64,000 bases of DNA from Streptococcus equinus (GTDB lineage: Bacteria > Bacillota > Bacilli > Lactobacillales > Streptococcaceae): NCBI RefSeq assembly GCF_900104225.1, contig NZ_FNJK01000004.1, positions 1 through 64,000 of the forward strand, in the 5' to 3' direction. Below the pieces are notes generated by a model that had not been told where the DNA came from, did no database searches, and saw nothing but the letters and a program-made list of their open reading frames with translations. The position numbers and the translations under genes were made by a program. Positions 1 to 8,097 of the stretch are shown here, piece after piece (positions within the stretch are counted from its first letter, which is position 1; each line of letters starts with the position of its first letter).

Positions 1-149
1 TGATAAACTTGTTTTGTTTTATCGTAATCAATGCGGGTCTCCCATTCATGAGGATTCCCTGCCTCAAAAATAGAATAGCGCAAAGTTTGATAATTACGTT
101 TCTTGATTTCTTCCAGTATCTCTTGTTTTTCTATTTGTAAATTTGGCAT
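1..149 (-). CDS. Hypothetical protein, C-terminus cut by window edge
   Basis: Reading the minus strand from an ATG at 147-149 gives an open frame of 49 complete codons (MPNLQIEKQEILEEIKKRNY... ending ...YDKTKQVY) that runs off the left edge without a stop. The start is preceded by only a weak Shine-Dalgarno-like TTGAGC. I do not recognise the family. It lies third in the row behind the LXG toxin (after 659-1090 and 211-669), so it may be another immunity-type or cargo gene of the toxin locus. That role is inferred from position only. Confidence 0.55.
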   Translation of the reverse strand, partial: MPNLQIEKQEILEEIKKRNYQTLRYSIFEAGNPHEWETRIDYDKTKQVY

Positions 150-210
150 AGCTCAATCATCATAAATAATTTCAAATTCAATTTTTAATAGAAGTGCATA
201 AAAGCTTAAA

Positions 211-669
211 TCATTTTATTGCCTGTGCAACAGCGGCTAGTACGTTACTCAATAATGCTTTTAGAAATTGCTCTTCTTTTGTGTTGCCAGACAGCTCTTT
301 AAAGAAGATGCCTTTGCTAGTTTTTAAATAGGCCCGAATATTTTTTGAAGGATAATACTTAGGTGTTTCTGTTTTTGTCATGACATCGAGCACCTGATGT
401 GAACTTATTAGAAGCGACTGCATAGCATGCATAACATTAGGATTCTTTTCTAAATCAGTTAAAACAGCACCATCTCCAAAATATAAATGAGTGTTTATAC
501 CAAAAACTAACGCTAATGTTTGGCTTTCTCTGTTCAAAATAATACTTTCTACAGGAATATCAAAAACAGCAATGTACACTTGCTTGTCATTTTCAAGTGT
601 AAGATTCATATCCTTATTTGTGTAATCCAAAACTTGTTGTCGTAATTTAATATAATTTTCACTTACCAT
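211..669 (-). CDS. Small hypothetical protein of the LXG locus (possible immunity protein)
   Basis: This is a 152-residue soluble protein with no signal peptide or membrane segment. The ATG at 667-669 follows GAGGAAC and overlaps the end of the upstream gene by 11 bases, so the two are probably translationally coupled. The C-terminus is a helical, Ala/Leu-rich tail. I do not recognise the family. Small soluble proteins directly behind LXG toxins are usually immunity proteins or paralogues of them, so immunity is a reasonable but untested inference. Base composition is AT-rich like the rest of the locus. Confidence 0.6.
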   Translation of the reverse strand: MVSENYIKLRQQVLDYTNKDMNLTLENDKQVYIAVFDIPVESIILNRESQTLALVFGINTHLYFGDGAVLTDLEKNPNVMHAMQSLLISSHQVLDVMTKTETPKYYPSKNIRAYLKTSKGIFFKELSGNTKEEQFLKALLSNVLAAVAQAIK

Positions 670-1090
670 AAAGTTCCTCTATCATGTTTTTGACTCTAAA
701 AACCCCTTGTGGTGTTTTTTTATAATACTTTCCATCTTTTGAAAAATATAGGGTGAAGTTATTTTCTTCCAAGACATTAAATAATAAATTTAATGAATAA
801 GTTATATTTTTTAAATCATCCAAGTTATTATTATGATTATGAATTCTAAAAAGAGAAATTTTTGCTTCCTCTCTATCACTTATGAAAATATTAAATAATC
901 TAATCTCATTTTCGATACTAATAGTATAATTGCAATTATTTTTTGAGTACTTATAGTTAAGTTGAAAGTAACCACGCTGTTTAAAATTATTTTTTTCGTT
1001 TTCTAAAACGATAGTTTCTCCAAAAATTCGTGACATTTCTTGCTTTATAAATGCCACTCTAGTTATGTAATAATCATCATCGTATCGCAT
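659..1090 (-). CDS. Candidate cognate immunity protein of the LXG toxin
   Basis: This 143-residue acidic/aromatic soluble protein begins MRYDDDYY. I chose the ATG at 1088-1090 because AGGAAGG lies at the right distance before it; a longer frame reaches 1126 but its start has no ribosome binding site. The start lies inside the last codons of the toxin gene (14-base overlap), the classic arrangement of a toxin and its immunity gene. No known domain is recognised. It is strongly AT-rich with many Asn and Lys codons. Assignment as the immunity protein rests on position and size, not on homology. Confidence 0.6.
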   Translation of the reverse strand: MRYDDDYYITRVAFIKQEMSRIFGETIVLENEKNNFKQRGYFQLNYKYSKNNCNYTISIENEIRLFNIFISDREEAKISLFRIHNHNNNLDDLKNITYSLNLLFNVLEENNFTLYFSKDGKYYKKTPQGVFRVKNMIEELYGK

Positions 1091-2801
1091 GCCATAAATT
1101 TCCTTCCTGAACAAAATGATATCCATTATCTACTAAATATTTAAGTTCTTTAGCATAGAATGAACGTCCCCAGTCACCCTCTGGATTATGTGATAAATAT
1201 ATCTCTCTTCCAGAACTTGTTTGAATATCTAAAAACTTCTCATTTATTTTCCAAATCTCATCTTCCGAATATTTAGATGATAGTTCTGTCCAATTATCTA
1301 ATTCAAAATATTGTGAACCTATTTCTCGTGCAATAGTTGAATAGGCAGTTGGACCGCCACCATCAAATTTTCCTAAAACAACAGTTTCAGAGCGTTTTGA
1401 CCCCTTTATTGCATTAAAGGCTATTTCTTCTGCTTCGTCGTAAGATAATATGTTAGATGTTTTTACTACATCACTAACCTTATCAACTACCTTCACCCCA
1501 TCTTCCACCTTACCAACGGTTGAGGCGACGTCACCGGCTTCAGCTAGTTTGGCAAGGTTGCCTGCCTCATCAACATACTTGAGTTTGCCAACAGCAGCAG
1601 GGCCGACCAGTGTGGCAACGTCAAAGACATAACCACCGATTTCAAAGTTGTTTCCTGTTGCGATATTATGAAAGACATCGCTAGCAGAATCTTCAATGCC
1701 TTTATAGACAACCTTCCAAGCATCGATATCGCCATATTTAAGACGGTTGATGAAGACACCTGCGGTAAGTGCAGTCATTCCAGCACTTGTCACATCATCT
1801 TTAATCCATTGGGCTGTCTTTTTACCGGCTAAAGCATTGCTTCCCCATTCGATACCTTCAACAGCTAAATGACCAAGTTGAGTAACACCGATTGCTAAGT
1901 CCCCAACAGTTTCACAGGCTTTTGAGACGAAACCAAGGCGTAGGGAAATTTGGTCTTTGACATAATTAGCCCCAGGAATATTCAAATCAAAATCTTGAAC
2001 TTCTTGGTTAGCCCATTTGAATAATTTTGTGGTTTCGTCAGTGGTGTTTTGCAACCATGCTTCAATCGGATGCTGTTTGGCCCATTGTTTTTTGGCTTCT
2101 TTTTCAGCTTCCTCTTTAGCCAGTTTTTCTTGTTCTTTGATTTGTTTATCGACTGTATTGATGCCTTTGGCAAAGTCGGCGTCATTGACAAAACTTAAGT
2201 ACTGGCTGTCACTGTACGGCAAATCAACGACTTGGCTGACTTGGTTCACCTTGCTATCAATAGCTGTTAACATGCTTTCAGAACTGAGTTCACTGCCAGC
2301 ACTATCAAAGCTAGTGACTTTATCAATGGTGTTGGTCAAGAGCTGACTAGCCGTATCGCTATCCGCATCATAGGTACTTGTAGGACCAGAAAGGGAAATT
2401 AAATCACTGATACTAGAATAAATCCCTGAGATATTTGTTTCTTGCTCACCGTGCTGATTTTTGAAATTGTTCAGATTATCTTTGAGTTGATTGAGGTAAT
2501 CCTCATCCAAAACAGCCGTAGCAGAGCTTTCCCCAATACTAGATTGAAACTCTGAAATCAAGCTGTACAGGTCACTCGCTAGCAATTTTGTCGTATCTTC
2601 TAACCCGACGATAATGGCGGCATCGACGTTGTTAAGCTGGTGATAAATAGCTTGTCCAGTCTTTCCGGTCAGAGCTTCAGAAGTGATAATTTTATTGACA
2701 CTGTTTTTTGCGGTGTCCAGTTGTGATTCTAGCTTTCCAGCTTCCTGCTCTAACTTATCAGCTGCTTTGTTTAACTCATCAAGAGAAACATGAAAGCCCA
2801 T
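1077..2801 (-). CDS. LXG-domain polymorphic toxin (type VII secretion effector)
   Basis: The 574-residue protein begins with an LXG-type helical secretion domain (about residues 1-200, with the heptad-like opening LDELNKAADKLEQEAGKLESQ). A Lys/Glu linker near 215-245 and a Gly/Ala/Val-rich pretoxin region (about 260-450) follow. The C-terminal toxin module (about 455-574) carries a pattern seen at the ends of many polymorphic toxins: VVLGKF, W-N-FLD, S-N, ELKYL-NGY. Its biochemical activity is unknown to me. LXG proteins are exported by the Esx/YukAB-type T7SSb; no secretion genes or Lap partner genes are in the window. The ATG follows AAAAGGAGGTGA, which is buried in a hairpin (see leader). 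Immunity-type genes follow immediately. Confidence 0.88.
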   Translation of the reverse strand: MGFHVSLDELNKAADKLEQEAGKLESQLDTAKNSVNKIITSEALTGKTGQAIYHQLNNVDAAIIVGLEDTTKLLASDLYSLISEFQSSIGESSATAVLDEDYLNQLKDNLNNFKNQHGEQETNISGIYSSISDLISLSGPTSTYDADSDTASQLLTNTIDKVTSFDSAGSELSSESMLTAIDSKVNQVSQVVDLPYSDSQYLSFVNDADFAKGINTVDKQIKEQEKLAKEEAEKEAKKQWAKQHPIEAWLQNTTDETTKLFKWANQEVQDFDLNIPGANYVKDQISLRLGFVSKACETVGDLAIGVTQLGHLAVEGIEWGSNALAGKKTAQWIKDDVTSAGMTALTAGVFINRLKYGDIDAWKVVYKGIEDSASDVFHNIATGNNFEIGGYVFDVATLVGPAAVGKLKYVDEAGNLAKLAEAGDVASTVGKVEDGVKVVDKVSDVVKTSNILSYDEAEEIAFNAIKGSKRSETVVLGKFDGGGPTAYSTIAREIGSQYFELDNWTELSSKYSEDEIWKINEKFLDIQTSSGREIYLSHNPEGDWGRSFYAKELKYLVDNGYHFVQEGNLWHAIR

Positions 2802-2873
2802 TTAGTCACCTCCTTTTGAAAAGAAAATATTCAAAAGGAGGATATTTTCTACGATAATTCCTAAATTTAACAT
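2802..2873 (-). CDS. 23-residue hydrophobic leader peptide (uORF) before the LXG toxin
   Basis: A 24-codon frame including the stop begins with ATG at 2871-2873, seven bases after AGGGAG. It encodes a hydrophobic peptide starting MLNLGI and ending FFSKGGD. Its TAA (2802-2804) is followed with no gap by the toxin ATG (2799-2801), in the same frame. The last third of the uORF is the hairpin that hides the toxin ribosome binding site, so a ribosome reading the uORF would open it. Too short for routine gene calling. The evidence is a good ribosome binding site, a correctly placed promoter and exact abutment; expression is not shown. Confidence 0.6.
   Translation of the reverse strand: MLNLGIIVENILLLNIFFSKGGD
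2809..2841 (-). promoter_or_regulatory. Hairpin sequestering the LXG toxin ribosome binding site
   Basis: A perfect 12-bp inverted repeat (arms 2809-2820 and 2830-2841, 9-base loop) sits in the leader RNA. The 3' arm holds the toxin Shine-Dalgarno (AAAAGGAGG); the 5' arm is CCTCCTTTTGAA, resembling the anti-Shine-Dalgarno end of 16S rRNA. No U-tract follows in either direction, so it is not a Rho-independent terminator. It should repress toxin translation unless opened. Confidence 0.75.
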
Positions 2874-2899
2874 AAAAAATCTCCCTAAATTTTTTCATC

Positions 2900-2928
2900 A
2901 TTATAGCATAAAAAATCTGAACTTTCAG
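2900..2928 (-). promoter_or_regulatory. Promoter of the LXG toxin leader
   Basis: -35 CTGAAA (2923-2928), 17-base spacer ending TGC, extended -10 TATAAT (2900-2905), followed by GAT. The same hexamers and spacing occur before the second LXG gene at 17323-17351. Confidence 0.7.
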
Positions 2929-2937
2929 AAGTTAACA

Positions 2938-2963
2938 TAAAAAGCCCTGAAAATCAGAGCTTT
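2938..2963 (-). terminator. Rho-independent terminator after kimA
   Basis: On the minus strand: AAAGCTCTGA, loop TTT, TCAGGGCTTT, then a T run (10-bp stem with one G:U), just past the kimA stop codon. Confidence 0.75.
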
Positions 2964-2969
2964 ATGTAT

Positions 2970-4817
2970 TTATTTTTTCAAATGATATGAATAAGTTGCA
3001 ATGATAATATCTTCATACCAACGCAAGCGAGCACGGATACGTAGACTCATTTGGTTGTGAAGCATGTTTTGCCAACTGTGTTTTGGAATGAATTTTGGAA
3101 TAATAACCGTCATGGTGTGGTTATTTTTCTTAGCTTCATGATTCATTTTTTGAACAAACATCATGGTTGGTTTCACGATATCACGGTAATTTGATTCAAT
3201 ATTGACGAATGTGACATCTGGGAAATAGTGTTTAAATTCTTGTTCAACTTCCAAATCTTTTTCGCGTGTTTCCAAAGTTGACACGTGCATGGCAACAACT
3301 GTTTGTCCGATACTTTTAGCATAGTTAATAGCACGGATACTTGCTTGCGTCATATTTCCGACCAAAATCAAAACCGTATTGCCATCATAATGAATGTTCT
3401 TCACATCATCCGTTAAACGTAATTGCATGGCAACATTCCTGTAGTGATTTCTAATAGAATAAAAGAGAAACATTAATACAAGAATGATTGGGAAGAATGG
3501 CCAAATCTCACCAATTCTAAAAATCAAAAGGATAAGAATAATGAGATAACAAATCACTGCCCCTAAGATATTAGCAATCGAATGTTTTAAATAATTCTTG
3601 CCAAATTGTCGTTTCCAGTGAATAACCATTCCTGTTTGCGAAAGAGCAAATGGAATGAAAACACCAATGGTATAAAGCGGAATAAGGCGCTCTGTTGACC
3701 CATTAAAGATGCAAAGTAAAGCAATTGCTCCTACCGCTAAGGTAATAATCCCATTTGAGTAGCCAAGACGTGCCCCTTTTTCCATGAAAAGGTGAGGCAT
3801 GTATTTGTTTTTAGCCATGTTAAATGACAACATTGGAAAGGCAGAAAAACCAGTATTAGCAGCTACAGCCAAGATTAAGGCTGTTGACAATTGGAAAACG
3901 TAGAAGAGCGCATTTCCGATTGCTGAGTCACCAAAAATACGTTGTGCAATCTGAGCCAAAATAGTTACATGGGCAGATGGCGTAATCCCTAACCAATAGT
4001 TTAGGAAGGTAATACCTGCAAACATAATTCCAAGAATCAATGACATGATAGCCAGTGTACCAGCTGCATTTTTCTCTTTAGGTTTCTTGAAAAATGGTAC
4101 CGCATTTGAGATAGCTTCAACACCAGTAAGTGATGCCGAACCACTTGTAAAGGCTCTAAGTAGAAGGATTAAAGATACTCCCGGAACGACTTTACCAACG
4201 TGCGCTGTTGCAGTGTAAGCTAAATGTCCTGTAAGGATTTGGAAGGCACCGTAAGCAATCAAGAATAAAATACTTACAATGAACAAATATACCGGAATCA
4301 TTAGTGATTTTGCCGATTCACGCAATCCGCGCAAATTCATAAACATCAAAATCAAAACCAAGACAATTGAAATTTCTAAATTAAATTCCTTAATGGCTGG
4401 GAAAGCTGATGTAATGGCATCAGCACCAGATGATACCGAAACAGCAACCGTCAACATATAATCTACCAACAAACTTCCACCAGCAATCAATCCCATACTT
4501 GGTGATAGATTTTCAGTAGATACCATGTAGGCACCACCACCTTTAGGATAAGCGTGGATAACTTGTTGATAAGAAATCGTTAGGCTTGCTAACAATACCA
4601 AAACTAAAAGTCCGATTGGTAATGACCACCAAATTGCTGCTGCAGAAATGGTTGTTAAAACCAAAATAACTTGTTCTGGACCATAAGCAATTGAGGAAAG
4701 GGCATCGCTGGATAGCATAGCCAAGGCTTGTGATTTGGATAATAGATGATCCTCATTAGTCTCGCCAGCTGATTCCAGGGGATTACCAATAAAAACATTT
4801 CGTAACTTTTCAAGCAT
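2970..4817 (-). CDS. kimA: KimA-type high-affinity potassium importer (APC superfamily)
   Basis: The 615-residue protein matches Bacillus subtilis KimA (YdaO) along its length as I recall it: N-terminal LSSDALSSIAYGPEQ, AYPKGGGAYMVS, GSLLVDYMLTVAVS, TGVEAISNAVPFFK and AANTGFSAFP, about 12 membrane helices to residue ~455, then a ~150-residue cytosolic domain ending IIATYSYHLKK. KimA is a K+/H+ symporter inhibited by c-di-AMP in relatives. The start is preceded by GGGAGAAATTTCA. It is divergent from trkA-trkH. No c-di-AMP riboswitch is apparent in the 200-base upstream region, unlike B. subtilis. It may be annotated generically as an amino acid permease; the KimA assignment is better supported. 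Confidence 0.9.
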   Translation of the reverse strand: MLEKLRNVFIGNPLESAGETNEDHLLSKSQALAMLSSDALSSIAYGPEQVILVLTTISAAAIWWSLPIGLLVLVLLASLTISYQQVIHAYPKGGGAYMVSTENLSPSMGLIAGGSLLVDYMLTVAVSVSSGADAITSAFPAIKEFNLEISIVLVLILMFMNLRGLRESAKSLMIPVYLFIVSILFLIAYGAFQILTGHLAYTATAHVGKVVPGVSLILLLRAFTSGSASLTGVEAISNAVPFFKKPKEKNAAGTLAIMSLILGIMFAGITFLNYWLGITPSAHVTILAQIAQRIFGDSAIGNALFYVFQLSTALILAVAANTGFSAFPMLSFNMAKNKYMPHLFMEKGARLGYSNGIITLAVGAIALLCIFNGSTERLIPLYTIGVFIPFALSQTGMVIHWKRQFGKNYLKHSIANILGAVICYLIILILLIFRIGEIWPFFPIILVLMFLFYSIRNHYRNVAMQLRLTDDVKNIHYDGNTVLILVGNMTQASIRAINYAKSIGQTVVAMHVSTLETREKDLEVEQEFKHYFPDVTFVNIESNYRDIVKPTMMFVQKMNHEAKKNNHTMTVIIPKFIPKHSWQNMLHNQMSLRIRARLRWYEDIIIATYSYHLKK

Positions 4818-4849
4818 TGAAATTTCTCCCTAAAATTAGATAACGACTC

Positions 4850-4878
4850 ATTATAGTTCTCTCAGTAATATTTCGCAA
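4850..4878 (-). promoter_or_regulatory. kimA promoter
   Basis: -35 TTGCGA (4873-4878), 17-base spacer, -10 TATAAT (4850-4855), giving a short 5' leader of about 30 bases. Confidence 0.6.
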
Positions 4879-4923
4879 GCGTTTTGATGATTTGTAACCT
4901 AATTTTAACAATCAGTGTTAGCT

Positions 4924-4952
4924 TTGATAAATCAAGCTTAATCCCTTATAAA
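4924..4952 (+). promoter_or_regulatory. trkA-trkH promoter
   Basis: -35 TTGATA (4924-4929), 17-base spacer, -10 TATAAA (4947-4952), about 60 bases before the trkA start. Confidence 0.55.
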
Positions 4953-5020
4953 CAGTTGGAATGGCTAGTATTTTTAAGAAAAATAGAGTAATATAGATAC
5001 GATATATTTCGGAGGTTAAA

Positions 5021-6370
5021 ATGAAAATAATTGTTGTCGGCGGAGGTAAGGTTGGTACCGCACTTTGTCGCTCACTTGTTGAAGAAAAACACAATGTTGT
5101 CTTAATTGAAGAAAAAGAAGCAGTTTTAAAAAACATTACCAAACGCCATGATATCATGGGAATTGTTGGTAATGGAGCTAACTTTAAAATCCTTGAACAA
5201 GCAGATGTTGCTAACTGTGATATCTTCATTGCTCTTACTGATAAAGACGAAGTTAATATGATTTCAGCCGTTCTTGCTAAACAAATGGGAGCTAAAGAAA
5301 CGGTTGTCCGTGTTCGTAACCCAGAATACTCTAACGCTTATTTCAAAGATAAAAATTTCCTAGGCTTTTCTTTGGTTGTCAATCCTGAATTGCTTACAGC
5401 GCGTTATATTGCCAATACAGTTGACTTTCCAAACGCCCTTTCTGTAGAACACTTTGTTAACGGTCGTGTCATGTTGATGGAATTTGTAATTTCAGATGGC
5501 AGTAAACTTTGTCATATGAGCTTAAGTCAATTCCGTAAAAAGTTCGGTAACTTGGTTATCTGTGCTATTGAGCGTCGTGGAAAATTGATTATTCCTGACG
5601 GTGATGCCACACTCCAAACAGCAGACAAGATTTTTGTCACTGGAAATCGTATTGACATGATTCTTTTCCACAATTCTGTTAAAACCAAATCTATCAAAAA
5701 TATGATGATTATTGGTGCCGGACGAATTGCCTACTACTTACTCAACATCCTTAAGAACACTAAGATGAATCTTAAGGTCATTGAAAACAATCCTGAGCAA
5801 GCTCAGATGTTCAGCCAAGAATTTCCAAACGTCCACGTGGTACAAGGCGATGGTACTGCTAAGAGCGTTCTTTTGGAAGAATGTGTGGAAAACTTTGATG
5901 CTGTAGCAACACTAACAGGGGTGGATGAAGAAAACATCATCACTTCAATGTTTCTTGAAACACTTGGCGTTCGAAAAAACATCACCAAAGTTAACCGTAC
6001 AAGCTTGCTTGAAATTATTGACACTAGCCAATTTTCAAGTATTGTCACACCAAAAAGTATTGCCGTGGATTCAATGATGCACTTTATCCGTGGTCGTGTA
6101 AATGCTCAAGACTCAAACCTCGATGCCATGCACCACGTTGCCAACGGTCGTATCGAAACCTTGCAATTTGAAATCCGTGAAAATAATAAAATGGCAGGCA
6201 AGAGCCTTTCATCACTTAAATTCAAGGAAAACATTCTGATTGCCGCGATCATCCGCAATGGTAAAACCATTTACCCAACAGGTGAGGATGTCTTTGAAGT
6301 GGGTGATAAGATTGTCGTTGTTACTTTCTTGAAAAACATCACGCGCATCTATGATTTGTTAGCGAGGTAA
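5021..6370 (+). CDS. trkA: TrkA, cytosolic NAD-binding subunit of a Trk potassium transporter
   Basis: The 449-residue protein is a double RCK protein. The first Rossmann motif is GGGKVG at residues 7-12 and the second GAGRIA is near residue 231; each is followed by an RCK_C domain (for example VGDKIVVV near the end). It gates the membrane subunit encoded 3 bases downstream. The RBS CGGAGG precedes the ATG. TrkA-family RCK_C domains bind c-di-AMP in streptococci (CabP of S. pneumoniae), so the same is likely here, but this is inferred from family knowledge. Confidence 0.9.
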   Translation: MKIIVVGGGKVGTALCRSLVEEKHNVVLIEEKEAVLKNITKRHDIMGIVGNGANFKILEQADVANCDIFIALTDKDEVNMISAVLAKQMGAKETVVRVRNPEYSNAYFKDKNFLGFSLVVNPELLTARYIANTVDFPNALSVEHFVNGRVMLMEFVISDGSKLCHMSLSQFRKKFGNLVICAIERRGKLIIPDGDATLQTADKIFVTGNRIDMILFHNSVKTKSIKNMMIIGAGRIAYYLLNILKNTKMNLKVIENNPEQAQMFSQEFPNVHVVQGDGTAKSVLLEECVENFDAVATLTGVDEENIITSMFLETLGVRKNITKVNRTSLLEIIDTSQFSSIVTPKSIAVDSMMHFIRGRVNAQDSNLDAMHHVANGRIETLQFEIRENNKMAGKSLSSLKFKENILIAAIIRNGKTIYPTGEDVFEVGDKIVVVTFLKNITRIYDLLAR

Positions 6371-6373
6371 GTT

Positions 6374-7813
6374 ATGAATAAAAGTATGGTTCGTTACCTC
6401 CTAGCAAAACTCCTCTTAATTGAAGCCTCTTTGATGCTGGTTCCTGTGATTGTGGCTTTTATCTACCATGAAGACATGCGCGTGATTAATAGCCTTGCCA
6501 TTACGATTGGTATTCTCGTTATCATAGGAATTCTTGGAGTGGCTTTCAAGCCAAAAAATTACCATGTCTACACTAAAGAGGGACTTTTGATTGTTGCTCT
6601 GTGTTGGATACTTTGGTCTTTCTTTGGAGCACTACCATTTGTACTTTCAGGACAAATTCCAAGTATCATCGATGCTTTCTTTGAAATGGTTTCTGGCTTT
6701 ACCACGACCGGTGCAACTATTTTGCCTGATGTAGCTGTATTATCACACTCTCTACTCTTTTGGCGAAGCTTCGCTCACCTTATCGGTGGAATGGGAGTAT
6801 TGGTGTTTGCACTAGCTATCATGGAAAATAGTAAAAATAGTCACTTAGAAGTCATGCGTGCCGAGGTTCCAGGTCCTGTATTTGGTAAAGTTGTTTCAAA
6901 ACTAAAAGAAACAGCACAAATCCTTTATATTATCTACCTAAGCATGTTTGCTGTTTTGACGGTTATTTTAATGACAGCTGGTATGCCTGCTTTTGATAGT
7001 ATCATTACAGCTATGGGCTGTGCTGGTACCGGTGGATTTGGTGTTTACAATGATTCCATTGCACACTATAATAGCTCGCTAATCACTAACATCGTCTCAA
7101 TTGCGGTACTGCTTTTCGGGATTAACTTCAACCTCTACTACTTCTTACTTCTTCGAAAATTTAAAGCCTTCTTTAAAGATGAAGAGTTAAGAACTTATAT
7201 TGGTATTGTCGTGATTGCGACAGCCTTAATCTGGTTGAATGTAAGTGGACTTTACCCAAGTGCGGGCAAAGCCCTAGAAAATTCTCTATTTGAAGTAGCC
7301 AATGTGATGACAACAACAGGATTTGGCGTAACTGATCTGACGGTTTGGCCATTATTCGCTCAGGTCATTTTGCTCTTTCTCATGTTTATTGGTGGTTCAG
7401 CAGGATCAACCGCTGGTGGTATTAAGGTCATGCGTGCACTTATCTTAACCAAAATTGCTAAGAATCAAGTACTTTCTACGCTTTATCCAAATCGTATCAT
7501 GACTATCCATATCAATGAACAACCACTTGATAAGGAAATTCAACACGGTGTTCTTAAGTATTTAACATTATATGTTTTCTTACTTTTAGGATTAACCTTA
7601 ATGTTATCACTAGATAATAATAATTTTATGGTTGTAGTCAGCGCAGCTACTTCAACCTTTAACAATATCGGACCAATGCTTGGAACAAGTCAAACCTTTG
7701 CAATCTTTAGTCCGTTTTCAAAACTACTCATGTCATTTGCTATGATTGCAGGACGTTTGGAAATCTACCCAATGTTACTACTCTTCATTCCAAAAACATG
7801 GTCAAAATATTAA
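6374..7813 (+). CDS. trkH: TrkH-type potassium channel/transporter membrane subunit
   Basis: This 479-residue polytopic membrane protein has the repeated pore motifs of the Trk/Ktr/HKT family: SGFTTTGATIL, GCAGTGGFGVYN, TTTGFGVTD and GSAGSTAGGIKVMR. It forms the K+ path and pairs with TrkA, whose stop lies three bases before its start, so the two genes are one operon. Its mRNA ends at a hairpin overlapping the 3' end of the convergent yidD. Confidence 0.9.
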   Translation: MNKSMVRYLLAKLLLIEASLMLVPVIVAFIYHEDMRVINSLAITIGILVIIGILGVAFKPKNYHVYTKEGLLIVALCWILWSFFGALPFVLSGQIPSIIDAFFEMVSGFTTTGATILPDVAVLSHSLLFWRSFAHLIGGMGVLVFALAIMENSKNSHLEVMRAEVPGPVFGKVVSKLKETAQILYIIYLSMFAVLTVILMTAGMPAFDSIITAMGCAGTGGFGVYNDSIAHYNSSLITNIVSIAVLLFGINFNLYYFLLLRKFKAFFKDEELRTYIGIVVIATALIWLNVSGLYPSAGKALENSLFEVANVMTTTGFGVTDLTVWPLFAQVILLFLMFIGGSAGSTAGGIKVMRALILTKIAKNQVLSTLYPNRIMTIHINEQPLDKEIQHGVLKYLTLYVFLLLGLTLMLSLDNNNFMVVVSAATSTFNNIGPMLGTSQTFAIFSPFSKLLMSFAMIAGRLEIYPMLLLFIPKTWSKY

Positions 7814-7820
7814 AACTCAA

Positions 7821-7854
7821 AAAGAGGAGAGCCTTAGCTTTCCTCTTTCTTTTT
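7821..7854 (+). terminator. Terminator of trkA-trkH, inside the 3' end of yidD
   Basis: Stem AAAGAGGA-g-AGC / GCT-t-TCCTCTTT with loop CTTA, followed by CTTTTT on the plus strand. The stem contains the yidD stop codon region. Confidence 0.65.
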
Positions 7855-8097
7855 ACGATAATCTTTATTGCGTCGAAGCGTAAAATAATCAGGCACTGGA
7901 TCATCCCCACCTTCTACAAAGGGATGGCAACGCAAAATCCTTGCCACTCCCATAATGACACCCTTTAGCCCATGCTTTTCAATCGCCACAATCATGTAAT
8001 TCGAACAGCTTGGTCGATAGCGACATGATGGAGGGGTCATGGGGGAAATCCGTTTTTGATACCATTTAACAAGCGCAATAAGCAATTTTTTTATCAT
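7834..8097 (-). CDS. yidD: YidD, membrane protein insertion efficiency factor
   Basis: The 87-residue protein shows the YidD signature: amphipathic N-terminus ([19 protein letters not shown]), [36 protein letters not shown]. It assists insertion of membrane proteins by YidC/Sec at the inner face of the membrane. It overlaps the rluB stop by four bases, so it is the last gene of the scp-rluB cluster. In this genome yidC is elsewhere (21264). Confidence 0.93.
   Translation of the reverse strand: MIKKLLIALVKWYQKRISPMTPPSCRYRPSCSNYMIVAIEKHGLKGVIMGVARILRCHPFVEGGDDPVPDYFTLRRNKDYRKKKEES

Noticed and set aside
2017..2346. Plus-strand open frame of about 110 codons opposite the LXG toxin gene
   Set aside because: It is antisense to a well-supported gene, has no ribosome binding site, and shows low-complexity Ser/Leu content typical of a shadow frame.
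2809..2841. LXG leader hairpin as a Rho-independent terminator
   Set aside because: No T run follows the stem in either direction, and the 3' arm is the toxin's ribosome binding site.
4818..5020. c-di-AMP (ydaO-type) riboswitch upstream of kimA
   Set aside because: The kimA promoter leaves only about 30 bases of leader, too short for the aptamer.
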